From: Palleronia sp. LCG004 | GTDB taxonomy: Bacteria > Pseudomonadota > Alphaproteobacteria > Rhodobacterales > Rhodobacteraceae | Reading direction: 5' to 3' | Length of the DNA stretch: 64,000 bases | Assembly (NCBI RefSeq): GCF_032931615.1 | Contig: NZ_CP136759.1 | Location: 1,860,001-1,924,000 of the forward strand | Part shown: one piece after another, positions 54,933 to 62,341 of the stretch | Layout: each line of letters starts with the position of its first letter | Position numbering within the stretch: position 1 is the first letter of the stretch | Program-made: the position numbers and the translations under genes | The notes under the pieces: generated by a model | Told to the model about the DNA's origin: nothing | Seen by the model: the letters and a program-made list of their open reading frames with translations, nothing else | Databases searched by the model: none

Positions 54933-55463
54933 GTGTATGACCTTCTCGCCAGACTTGCCGATGCGATCGCGCGGATCGCGGCCCTCGCCGGGGGGATCAT
55001 TCTCCTTGCCATCACGGTGCTGACCTGCGTGTCGATCATCGGCCGCGCGCTGGTGCCGCTGGGGATCGGCCCCGGCCCGATCCGGGGGATCTACGACTAT
55101 ACCGAGATCGCGATCGCCGTCGCGATCTTCGCCTTCCTTCCGATCTGCCAGTTGCAGCGCGGCCATGCGACGGTCGATCTGTTCACGCCCTATTTCCCCG
55201 GCACCGCGAACCGGGTGCTGGACCTCGTGATGGACATCGCGATGTGCGCGGTGGCCGTGGTGGGCGCGCAGCGGCTCTATCTCGGGATGCTCGACAAGCT
55301 CGGCTACGGCGAGACGACGCTGATCGCGCAGGTGCCCGTCTGGCAGGGATATGCCGCGGCGCTCGTCGGTGCGGTGGCCTTCGCGCTGGTGGCCGCGTTC
55401 TGCATCCTGCGATCGGCCCGCGCGCTTCTGCGCGGCGAGACGGACGATCCCCGCCATGTCTGA
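54933..55463 (+). CDS. dctQ: TRAP transporter small permease DctQ
   Basis: 176 residues, GTG start, four membrane spans (about 14-35, 51-70, 92-112, 138-158). The conserved TRAP DctQ region YDYTEIAIAVAIFAFLPICQLQRGHATVDLF is present. It partners DctM. Its stop lies inside the first codons of dctM (8-bp overlap). Confidence 0.9.
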   Translation: MYDLLARLADAIARIAALAGGIILLAITVLTCVSIIGRALVPLGIGPGPIRGIYDYTEIAIAVAIFAFLPICQLQRGHATVDLFTPYFPGTANRVLDLVMDIAMCAVAVVGAQRLYLGMLDKLGYGETTLIAQVPVWQGYAAALVGAVAFALVAAFCILRSARALLRGETDDPRHV

Positions 55464-56787
55464 CTTCGCGCTCGCGCTCTGGTCGTTCCCGGTCCTGCTG
55501 GCGCTCGTCTTTGTGCGGATGCCCATCGCGCTCGCCATGATCGCGGTGGGGGTCGGCGGGTCGTGGATGGTGCTCGGCACGCCGATGATGATGCTGAACC
55601 AGTCCAAGACGCTCGTCTACGGGACGTTCTCGAACTATTCCTTCTCGATCATTCCGCTGTTCCTGCTGATGGGCCAGTTCGCGACGCTTTCGGGCATGTC
55701 GGCCTCGCTTTTCCGGGCGGCAGAGGCGTTTCTGGGCCACAGGCGCGGTGGCGTCGCGATGTCGGCGGTCGGGGCCTGCGCGGGCTTCGGGGCGATCTGC
55801 GGATCGTCGCTCGCCACGGCCGCGACGATGGGCCAGACCGCCCTGCCCGAGATGAAGCGCTACGGCTATCCCGGATCGCTCTCGACGGGCGCGCTGGCGG
55901 CGGGCGGCACGCTCGGCATCCTGATCCCGCCATCCGTGATCCTCGTGATCTATGCAATCCTCGCGGAGCAGAATATCGAGAAGCTCTTCGTCGCGGCGCT
56001 GATCCCCGGCATCCTCGCGGCCCTGGGCTACATGCTCGCCATCTCGGTCTGGGTGCGGGTGTCGCCAAACGCGGCACAGGTCAAGGCGCGCGTGCCCTGG
56101 TCGGGCCGGCTTTCGGCGCTGGCGCAGGTCTGGCCCGTGATGACGATCTTCGTGGCGGTGGTGGGCGGCATCTATGCCGGGATCTTCACGCCGACCGAGG
56201 CGGCGGCGGTCGGGGCCGCGGGCACCGGCATCGCCGCGCTCGCCGCCGGGCAGCTCGACTGGCGGCGGCTGAAGCTGGCGATCTACGCGACGGCGTCGTC
56301 CTCGGCGATGATCTTCCTCATCATCCTGGGCGCGGGGATCTACAACAGCTTTCTCGCGCTCACGCAGCTTCCGCAGACGGCATCGGCCTGGATCGGGGGG
56401 CAGGATGTCTCGCCCTGGATCGTGCTGGCCGCGGTTCTCGTCATGTACCTGATCTTCGGCTGCATCATGGACAGCCTGTCGATGGTGCTGCTGACCGTGC
56501 CGATCATCTATCCGATCGTGAGCGTTCTCGATTTCGGACTGGCACCGGGGGATTTCGGGCTCTGGTTCGGGATCCTCGTCCTGATCGTGGTGGAGGTGGG
56601 GCTGATCACGCCGCCCGTGGGCATGAACCTTTTCATCATCAACTCGATGGATCGCGACACGCCGATCGGCCAGACCTATCGTGGCGCGCTGCCCTTCGTG
56701 CTGACCGACATGGTGCGGGTCGCGATCCTCGTGGCGTTTCCGGCGATCACGCTCTGGCTCGTCCGGTTCATCGACGGGTTGGGCTGA
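55456..56787 (+). CDS. dctM: TRAP transporter large permease DctM
   Basis: 443 residues with about twelve hydrophobic segments. DctM features: VGVGGSWMVLGTP, FSFSIIPLFLLMGQFAT, the Gly-rich GACAGFGAICGSSLATAATMG, PEMKRYGYPGSLSTGALAAGGTLGILIPPSVILVIYAI, and LGCIMDS-like FGCIMDSLSM. Carries out Na+- or proton-driven uptake of the DctP ligand. Ends 9 bp from the convergent marR gene. Confidence 0.94.
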   Translation: MSDFALALWSFPVLLALVFVRMPIALAMIAVGVGGSWMVLGTPMMMLNQSKTLVYGTFSNYSFSIIPLFLLMGQFATLSGMSASLFRAAEAFLGHRRGGVAMSAVGACAGFGAICGSSLATAATMGQTALPEMKRYGYPGSLSTGALAAGGTLGILIPPSVILVIYAILAEQNIEKLFVAALIPGILAALGYMLAISVWVRVSPNAAQVKARVPWSGRLSALAQVWPVMTIFVAVVGGIYAGIFTPTEAAAVGAAGTGIAALAAGQLDWRRLKLAIYATASSSAMIFLIILGAGIYNSFLALTQLPQTASAWIGGQDVSPWIVLAAVLVMYLIFGCIMDSLSMVLLTVPIIYPIVSVLDFGLAPGDFGLWFGILVLIVVEVGLITPPVGMNLFIINSMDRDTPIGQTYRGALPFVLTDMVRVAILVAFPAITLWLVRFIDGLG

Positions 56788-56796
56788 GCGATGGCG

Positions 56797-57282
56797 TCAC
56801 TCCCCCTCCCCGCTCTCGTGCGCGGCGCGAAAGTCGCGCAGGATTTGCAGCAGCCGGCGGCGATCGGCGGGCGCGAGGCCGGAAAAGAGGGCCTCTTCGT
56901 GACGCTCGACCGCGGCGCGGGCCTCGGCATGGGCCGTGCGGCCCGCCCGCGTCGGGACGAGCGCCTGGATCCGCCGGTCGCCCGGCACCGCCTCCCGGTC
57001 GAGATAGCCCTGCCTTTCGAGCGTATCGATGATCGCGACGAGGCCCGAGCGTTCGATCCCGAGCATCCGTGCCAGCGCGCTCTGCGTGACGTGCGGGTTC
57101 TGCACGACGAGCGACAGCGCCGAGAAGGAGCGTGGCGAGAGCCCCTCCTCGCCCAGAGTCGCGCGAAAATCGTTCAGCACGATCACGTAGGCGCGCTTGA
57201 GATTGTAGCCGATGAGTCCTTCGAGATCGGACGTCGCGGCGAGGTCGCCGTCGGTCGCGTCGAGATCGCTCGTCTGGCCCAT
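56797..57282 (-). CDS. MarR family transcriptional regulator, likely of the pobA/pca genes
   Basis: 161 residues. Winged helix-turn-helix at about 60-115: QNPHVTQSALARMLGIERSGLVAIIDTLERQGYLDREAVPGDRRIQALVPTRAGR, with the DRR wing typical of MarR. N-terminal helix LEGLIGYNLKRAYVIVLNDF forms the dimer and ligand pocket. Divergent from pobA (143 bp), with a 17-bp palindrome between. MarR proteins of this kind are usually released by an aromatic acid or its CoA ester; the identity of the ligand is not visible here. Confidence 0.9.
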   Translation of the reverse strand: MGQTSDLDATDGDLAATSDLEGLIGYNLKRAYVIVLNDFRATLGEEGLSPRSFSALSLVVQNPHVTQSALARMLGIERSGLVAIIDTLERQGYLDREAVPGDRRIQALVPTRAGRTAHAEARAAVERHEEALFSGLAPADRRRLLQILRDFRAAHESGEGE

Positions 57283-57336
57283 GATCGGCCCTCGGATCGT
57301 GCGGGGGCCGAAAGCGCGGCCCGGCGGATTTCGGTT

Positions 57337-57353
57337 CGTTTACATGGTGAACG
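57337..57353. promoter_or_regulatory. palindromic operator candidate in the marR-pobA gap
   Basis: CGTTTAC-ATG-GTGAACG: 7-bp arms with one mismatch around a 3-base centre. It lies 54 bp before marR and 72 bp before pobA. The same arms occur in reverse orientation at 61203-61219 in front of the P450 gene, which is the reason to call it an operator. Confidence 0.65.
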
Positions 57354-57425
57354 ATATGCAAGGGCCCGGGGCCTGTCCACGCGAATATGCCCCGCCATAC
57401 CGGACCGGGCAGAGGGGGAATTGCG

Positions 57426-58598
57426 ATGACACGCAGCCAGGTCGTCATCATTGGCGGCGGGCCGTCGGGCCTGCTCCTCGCCCGATTGCTGGCGGTGCGC
57501 GGGATCGAGAGCGTCGTCCTCGAACGGCAGACGCGGGACTACGTGCTGGGGCGCATCCGCGCGGGCGTGCTGGAGCGGGGTCTCGTCGAGCTGATGGACG
57601 AGGCCGGGATCGGCGCGCGCCTCCACCGAGAGGGGCTGTCCCATGACGGCGTGGTGCTCGCCCGGGGCGATGACGCGTTCCGCATCGATTTCCGCGAGAT
57701 GACGGGCCATTCGGTCTTGGTCTACGGCCAGACCGAGGTGACGCGCGATCTCTACGACGCACTCGAGGACGCGGGGCATCCGATCGAGTACCGGGTCGAG
57801 GATGTCGAGATCCACGATGCCGATACCGACACGCCCCACGTCACCTATCGCGTCGATGGCGAGAGCCGGCGCATCGACTGCGACTTCGTCGCGGGGTGCG
57901 ACGGGTTCCATGGCGTATCGCGCAACACCATTCCCGAAAGCGTCCGCCGCGATTTCGAACGGGTCTATCCCTATGGCTGGCTCGGCATCCTGTCGGAAAC
58001 GCCGCCGGTCCATCACGAGCTGATCTATGCCAACAGCGACCGGGGCTTCGCGCTGGCCTCGATGCGCAACCCGCATCTGAGCCGGTCCTACGTGCAATGC
58101 CCGTCGAGCGACCGGCCCGAGGACTGGTCCGACGACCGTTTCTGGGCGGAGTTCCGAAGGCGGCTGCCGCGCGCGCATGCCGATGCGCTGGTCACGGGGC
58201 CGAGCATCGAGAAATCGGTCGCCCCGCTGCGCTCCTTCGTGACGGAGCCGATGCGCTGGGGGCGGCTCTTTCTCTGCGGGGATGCGGCGCATATCGTGCC
58301 GCCCACGGGGGCCAAGGGGCTCAACACCGCCGTCTCGGACGTGCGGTACCTGCACCGGGGGCTTTGCCGGTACTACGAGCAGGGCGAGAGCGCCGGGCTC
58401 GACAGCTATTCGCAGGATGCGCTCGCCCGCGTCTGGAAGGTCGAGCGGTTCTCCTGGTGGTTCTCGCAGATCATGCACCGCACCGACGATCAGAGCGCGT
58501 TCGACCGCAAGATCCAGCTCGCCGAGCTCGATTTCCTGCGCGGCAACGCTGATGCGCAACGGGCGATGGCCGCCAATTACGTGGGCCTGCCCTATTGA
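57426..58598 (+). CDS. pobA: 4-hydroxybenzoate 3-monooxygenase
   Basis: FAD/NADPH enzyme turning 4-hydroxybenzoate into protocatechuate. It has 390 residues. FAD motif IIGGGPSGLLLARLL at the N-terminus, RIRAGVLE near 42, YGQTEVTRDLYDAL near 100, VAGCDGFHGVSR (DG motif) near 155, and GDAAHIVPPTGAKGLNTAVSDV near 283. All point to PobA rather than other flavoprotein hydroxylases. ATG 57426 has GGGGAA upstream. It appears intact, whereas the protocatechuate genes behind it are broken. Confidence 0.94.
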   Translation: MTRSQVVIIGGGPSGLLLARLLAVRGIESVVLERQTRDYVLGRIRAGVLERGLVELMDEAGIGARLHREGLSHDGVVLARGDDAFRIDFREMTGHSVLVYGQTEVTRDLYDALEDAGHPIEYRVEDVEIHDADTDTPHVTYRVDGESRRIDCDFVAGCDGFHGVSRNTIPESVRRDFERVYPYGWLGILSETPPVHHELIYANSDRGFALASMRNPHLSRSYVQCPSSDRPEDWSDDRFWAEFRRRLPRAHADALVTGPSIEKSVAPLRSFVTEPMRWGRLFLCGDAAHIVPPTGAKGLNTAVSDVRYLHRGLCRYYEQGESAGLDSYSQDALARVWKVERFSWWFSQIMHRTDDQSAFDRKIQLAELDFLRGNADAQRAMAANYVGLPY

Positions 58599-58608
58599 GG
58601 GGTTGACG

Positions 58609-58866
58609 GTGAACCGTTTCGACCGCGGCATGCAGGTCCGGCGCGAGGTGCTGGGCGATGCCCATGTGGACCGCGCCGAGGCCGCCTAGACCGAACTCGA
58701 CCTGCCCTTTCAGGGGCTCATCGCCGAAGGGGCATGGGGGAATGTCTGGGCCGACGACACGATCAGCCGGCGCGAACGCTCGATGCTGACGCTGGCGCTT
58801 CCGGCCGCGACCGGCAATTTCGAGGAAATCCCGATGCACGTCCGCGCCACGCGACGCACCGGGGCG
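58609..58866 (+). pseudogene. pcaC: pcaC remnant (4-carboxymuconolactone decarboxylase), N-terminal two thirds
   Basis: Begins at a GTG 10 bp after pobA and reads VNRFDRGMQVRREVLGDAHV..., a PcaC N-terminus. Codon 27 is TAG (58687-58689) where relatives have a sense codon (AAG would differ by one base). Past it the frame continues as PcaC: WGNVWADDTISRRERSML and LTLALPAATGNFEEIPMHVRAT. Homology stops at about 58865, where the sequence jumps to pcaG in another frame. So this gene has a nonsense mutation and has lost its 3' third. Confidence 0.88.
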
Positions 58867-58867
58867 C

Positions 58868-59119
58868 GGACCCTTCGGCAACGGGCGGGTGCAGGCCCCA
58901 CATGTCACGCTCTGGATCGTGGCGCGCGGGATCTATCTCGGGCTTCATACCCGCGCCTATTTCGCCGACGAGGCGGCAACGAATGCAGAGGATCCGATCC
59001 TCGCGCGTATCGAGCATCGCAGCCGCGTCGCGACGCTTCTGGCCCGGCCGCAGGAGGAGGGATCCCTCTTCGACATCCATCTTCAGGGTCCGGACGAGAC
59101 CGTCTTTCCGGATATCTGA
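58868..59119 (+). pseudogene. pcaG: pcaG remnant (protocatechuate 3,4-dioxygenase alpha subunit), C-terminal part
   Basis: About 83 codons reading GPFGNGRVQAPHVTLWIVAR, then GIYLGLHTRAYFADEAAT and ending LQGPDETVFPDI, the C-terminus of PcaG. The first 115 or so residues are missing, and so is all of pcaH that normally precedes pcaG. Directly fused to the pcaC remnant by a deletion of an estimated 1-1.3 kb (from normal gene lengths). Confidence 0.88.
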
Positions 59120-59122
59120 GCC

Positions 59123-59535
59123 ATGGGCACCCCCTGCATCATCCGTTTCGCCATCACTGGATCGCTGCCGCAGAAATCCGACAATCCCGCCGTGCCGATC
59201 ACCGTGGCCGAACAGGTCGAATCGACCCACGAGGCCTTCGAGGCGGGGGCGAGCATCTGCCACGCCCATGTCCACAACGACGACGGAAGCCCGTCCGCGG
59301 ACCCCGAGACGTCCGCACGCCTCGAGGAAGGGATCGGGGCGCATTGCCCCGGCATGATCGTGCAGCTCTCGACCGGAGGGCGGTCGGGCGCGGGGCAGAT
59401 CGTGCTGAATGAATGGGCCATCGCGGCGGGGGGACATGCGCGCACGGGGCTGGAGGCAATGTCCGCCTCGACCGCGACACGCTCGCGCCCTCGAACGCGG
59501 CGCTGGTCGGACGCGCGGCCTGCATCCTCGGATAG
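59123..59535 (+). pseudogene. BKACE (DUF849) remnant with internal deletion and frameshift
   Basis: ATG 59123, 3 bp after the pcaG end. The N-terminus (CIIRFAITGSLPQKSDNPAV, VPITVAEQVESTHEAFEAGA) is that of a beta-keto acid cleavage enzyme (Zn-dependent, DUF849). After LSTGGRSGAG it jumps to the C-terminal LNEWAIAAGGHARTGLE, losing roughly 150 residues. A 1-bp deletion then follows; restoring the frame gives NVRLDRDTLAPSNAALV and a stop at 59533-59535. So the enzyme lacks most of its barrel and cannot work. Confidence 0.85.
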
Positions 59536-59585
59536 CCCGTCGACGTGCGATGACCGTGGGCCCCGGAGGTCCGCCACAGGGTTGT

Positions 59586-59984
59586 CTCTACCCCGGCGAT
59601 CCTGCGCTGCAGGATCTGGGCCACTGCCCTGAGGGTCAGCACCATCGCGGTGTCGATCACGTCCTGCGTCGTCGCACCCTGATGAAGCGCGCCTGCCTCA
59701 TGGCCCGCCCGGGCCTTCAGCTCCGCGATCATCCGCGGCACCGGCAGGCCGTCCCGCTCCGATCCGCGCGCGAGGTCCGCGAGATCGACCGAACCGGGCA
59801 CGAGGGTCGCGAGCGCGGCCTCCGCCGCATCGGCACCCGCCACGCCGAGATCACGGAGGCCCTCGGTCCAGGCGCTCGAACTCGATCATCCGCCCGAGGA
59901 ACGCCGTCCCCGGGAATTCCGCCGCGATCCCGGGCGCGTCGATACAGCTTCCGAACGGGCCGTTGCCGGCGAAGGCCCGATCAT
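59586..59984 (-). pseudogene. pcaB: pcaB remnant (3-carboxy-cis,cis-muconate cycloisomerase), N-terminal fragment
   Basis: Read leftward from the end of the P450 gene; an ATG overlaps the P450 stop. Recognisable segments in two frames: GPFGSCIDAPGIAAEFPGTA, AFLGRMIEFER, then after a frameshift WTEGLRDLGVAGADAAEAAL, DLARGSERDGLPVPRMIAEL and the diagnostic GATTQDVIDTAMVL. Homology ends near 59586; the remaining two thirds of the ~450-residue enzyme are gone. At least two frameshifts plus a truncation. Confidence 0.82.
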
Positions 59985-61159
59985 TGCAGGAGCACCGGCA
60001 TCGTGATCGGCCCGCGAAAGCCGAAGCCGCGCCAGATGACCGCGTCGCGATCGGGGATCGTCATCCTCGGGAACCGGTCGAACAGGATCGGCAGCATGAT
60101 CTGGCCGACGGCGCGCCGCGCGACATGGGTGCCCTGACAGAAATGCGGACCGTTTCCGAAACTCTGATGCGGGGTCTTGTCGCGATAGACGATGAAGTCC
60201 TCGCCGTTCTCGATCACGTCCTCGTCGCGGTTCGCGCTGGCCTGGATCGTCATTACCGTGTCGCCCTCGGGGATCAGGCAGCCGCCGAGTTCGGTATCCT
60301 CGGTCACGAGCCGCGAGGAAGCCTGGATCGGCGCGACCCAGCGCACCCCCTCCTCGAAGGCGCGATCCCAGTCGGCGTTGCGCACCACCTCTTCGCATTG
60401 GTCGGGATGGGTGAGCAGACCGTAGAGGATCGTGTTGAGCGCGTCGCGCGGCTCGTTGATGCCGCCGCCGATGGCGATCTTGATGTTGGCGTAGATCTGC
60501 GAAAGCTCGATCGGATCCTCGGCGTTCAGCATGACCGACAACGCCGAGTTGTCGGGCTCTGCGCAGTGGCGGTCGAGCAGCCCGTCGAAGAGTTTGTTCA
60601 TCTCGGCATTGGCGCGGTCGCTGACCTCGAACGGCCCGTCGCGCCAGCCGAAATTTCCGGCCCCGTCGATCAGGGCCTGCGACCAGCGCTGCATCTCATC
60701 GTCGGTCGCCTCTTCGATGCCGAGAAGGATCGCGAGGCCGCGCGCGGCATAGGGGCCCGAAAGCGCGGGGAAGAGGTCGACGATTTCGCCCCTGGGCAGG
60801 CGCGCGACGTATTCCTCGGCGATGCGGGCATAGCGCGGCATCCAGTCGTCGCGGATCACCCGGGGTGCGAAGGCGGGGGCCATCGCCATCCGCTCTCGCA
60901 GATGGTCGGGGCCATCCTTGCGCATCAGGGTATGGGCCTGGAAGGCGCGCTTCATCGGTGTGTCCGGATCGTTCGAGCTGAAGAGATCGGGATTGTCCTT
61001 CACGTATTTCGTCTCGGCCGCCTTGGTCAGCAGGGTACGACGTGCGGCGGCCACCCGGCAGACCGGGGCCTCGGCCCGCAATCGGCGATAGATCGGGTAG
61101 GGATCGCGATCGAGCGCGTCGAGCGTGATCGTCTCGTCGAGCGGTGCAAATTTGGCCAT
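59981..61159 (-). CDS. cytochrome P450, likely aromatic O-demethylase or hydroxylase
   Basis: 392 residues, apparently intact. The ExxR motif is visible as EEGVRW near residue 275-280 and the heme-Cys loop as FGNGPHFCQGTHVARR near 345. The I-helix reads KIAIGGGINEPRDALN near 232 instead of the usual A-G-x-(D/E)-T, so the acid-alcohol pair for oxygen activation is replaced by NEPRD. ATG at 61159 gives the family length; further upstream the frame is unlikely. No ferredoxin or reductase gene is adjacent. It shares an operator-like palindrome with pobA and precedes pcaB remnants, hence an aromatic substrate is likely. Confidence 0.85.
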   Translation of the reverse strand: MAKFAPLDETITLDALDRDPYPIYRRLRAEAPVCRVAAARRTLLTKAAETKYVKDNPDLFSSNDPDTPMKRAFQAHTLMRKDGPDHLRERMAMAPAFAPRVIRDDWMPRYARIAEEYVARLPRGEIVDLFPALSGPYAARGLAILLGIEEATDDEMQRWSQALIDGAGNFGWRDGPFEVSDRANAEMNKLFDGLLDRHCAEPDNSALSVMLNAEDPIELSQIYANIKIAIGGGINEPRDALNTILYGLLTHPDQCEEVVRNADWDRAFEEGVRWVAPIQASSRLVTEDTELGGCLIPEGDTVMTIQASANRDEDVIENGEDFIVYRDKTPHQSFGNGPHFCQGTHVARRAVGQIMLPILFDRFPRMTIPDRDAVIWRGFGFRGPITMPVLLQ

Positions 61160-61202
61160 CGTCCCCTCCCCGGTCGCGGCCCGGAACGCAAGCATGCGAA
61201 AC

Positions 61203-61219
61203 CGTTCACCCGGTAAACG
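61203..61219. promoter_or_regulatory. palindromic operator candidate in front of the P450 gene
   Basis: CGTTCAC-CCG-GTAAACG, 44 bp before the P450 start. Its arms are the reverse complement of those at 57337-57353 with only the 3-base centre differing. The coxB start is 130 bp away on the other side. Confidence 0.65.
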
Positions 61220-61348
61220 ATAGACCTCGGATTCCGGTCGTGCACCATTTTTCTGAGGAGGTCGCGACCTTCGCCGCGCGGTCCAAGGGAATTGCAATCG
61301 CGTTCAAATCTGGTCACGATAGCGTCAGACATACTCGAGAGCCACGGC

Positions 61349-62341
61349 ATGATCGCGCGACCCGCCTCCCTCGTTCTTTGGACGGGCCTATTCATTCTCG
61401 CGCTTGCCGCATGCGACGGACCGCAATCCGCGCTGAGCCCCGGGGGGCGCGACGCGGAGGTTCTCGCCGGGCTCCTCTGGGTGATGCTGGCGGGGGCCGT
61501 CGCGATCTGGTTCCTGATCAACGGCCTCTTCTTCTTTCTCACGCGGATCAGGCCCACGCCGATGTCGCGGCGCAAGGCCGAAATGCTAATCATCGGCGGC
61601 GGCATCCTGTTCCCGACGGTCGTCGTGGGCGGGTTGCTGACCTACGGCCTGTCGATCATGCCGGACCAGCGCGCGCCGGGTCAGGGCACGCGCATGGAGG
61701 TCGTGGGCGAGCAGTGGTGGTGGCGGGTCCATTACTGGCCCGAGGGGGCCGACACGCCCATCGTCTCGGCCAACGAGATCCGCTTTCCCGTGGGCACCCG
61801 GTCGGAGATCACGCTGGAGGCCGCGCGGGTCATCCATTCGCTCTGGATTCCCGGGCTCGGCGGCAAGACCGACATGATCCCCGGACGCACCAACCGCATG
61901 TCTCTCGAACCGCTCGATGTCGGAACCTATCGCGGGCAATGCGCCGAGTTCTGCGGCGACAGCCATGCGCTGATGGCGCTCAACGCCGTGGTCATGCCGC
62001 GCGAGAGCTTCGACGCCTGGCTCGGCCGCATTTCCCGGCCCGCAGCTCCGCCCGAGGGCGCGCTCGAACGGGAGGGGCAGCGGGTGTTCTTCTCGGAAGG
62101 GTGCGGTGCCTGCCATGCGGTGCGCGGGACCCAGGCGGCGGGCAGGCTCGGCCCCGATCTCACCCATCTCGCCGGCCGCACGTCGCTTGCCGCCGGCATC
62201 ATGGAGCTGACGGGAGACAACCTCGCGCGCTGGATCCGTGATCCCGACGAGGTCAAGCCCGGGGCGAGGATGCCCGCATACGATCACCTGAGCGAGGCGG
62301 AGATGTCCGCGCTCGTGGCTTATCTCGAGGGGCTGGAATGA
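61349..62341 (+). CDS. coxB: cytochrome c oxidase subunit II with fused cytochrome c domain (caa3 type)
   Basis: 330 residues. Lipoprotein signal with lipobox LAAC near residue 22, two membrane spans (about 35-60 and 72-95), the WWWRVHYW electron-entry patch near 128, and the CuA site CAEFCGDSHALM near 200. A cytochrome c domain follows, with CGACH near 253 and the Met ligand region RMPAYDHLS near 310. ATG 61349 has GAGAG upstream. Its stop overlaps the subunit I start (ATGA). The fused c domain marks a caa3-type oxidase that takes electrons from cytochrome c. Confidence 0.93.
   Translation: MIARPASLVLWTGLFILALAACDGPQSALSPGGRDAEVLAGLLWVMLAGAVAIWFLINGLFFFLTRIRPTPMSRRKAEMLIIGGGILFPTVVVGGLLTYGLSIMPDQRAPGQGTRMEVVGEQWWWRVHYWPEGADTPIVSANEIRFPVGTRSEITLEAARVIHSLWIPGLGGKTDMIPGRTNRMSLEPLDVGTYRGQCAEFCGDSHALMALNAVVMPRESFDAWLGRISRPAAPPEGALEREGQRVFFSEGCGACHAVRGTQAAGRLGPDLTHLAGRTSLAAGIMELTGDNLARWIRDPDEVKPGARMPAYDHLSEAEMSALVAYLEGLE

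Noticed and set aside
58602-58620. Third copy of the marR/P450 palindrome just after pobA
   Set aside because: GTTGACGGTGAAC lacks the 3-base centre and the right arm order; the bases are the coding start of the pcaC remnant.
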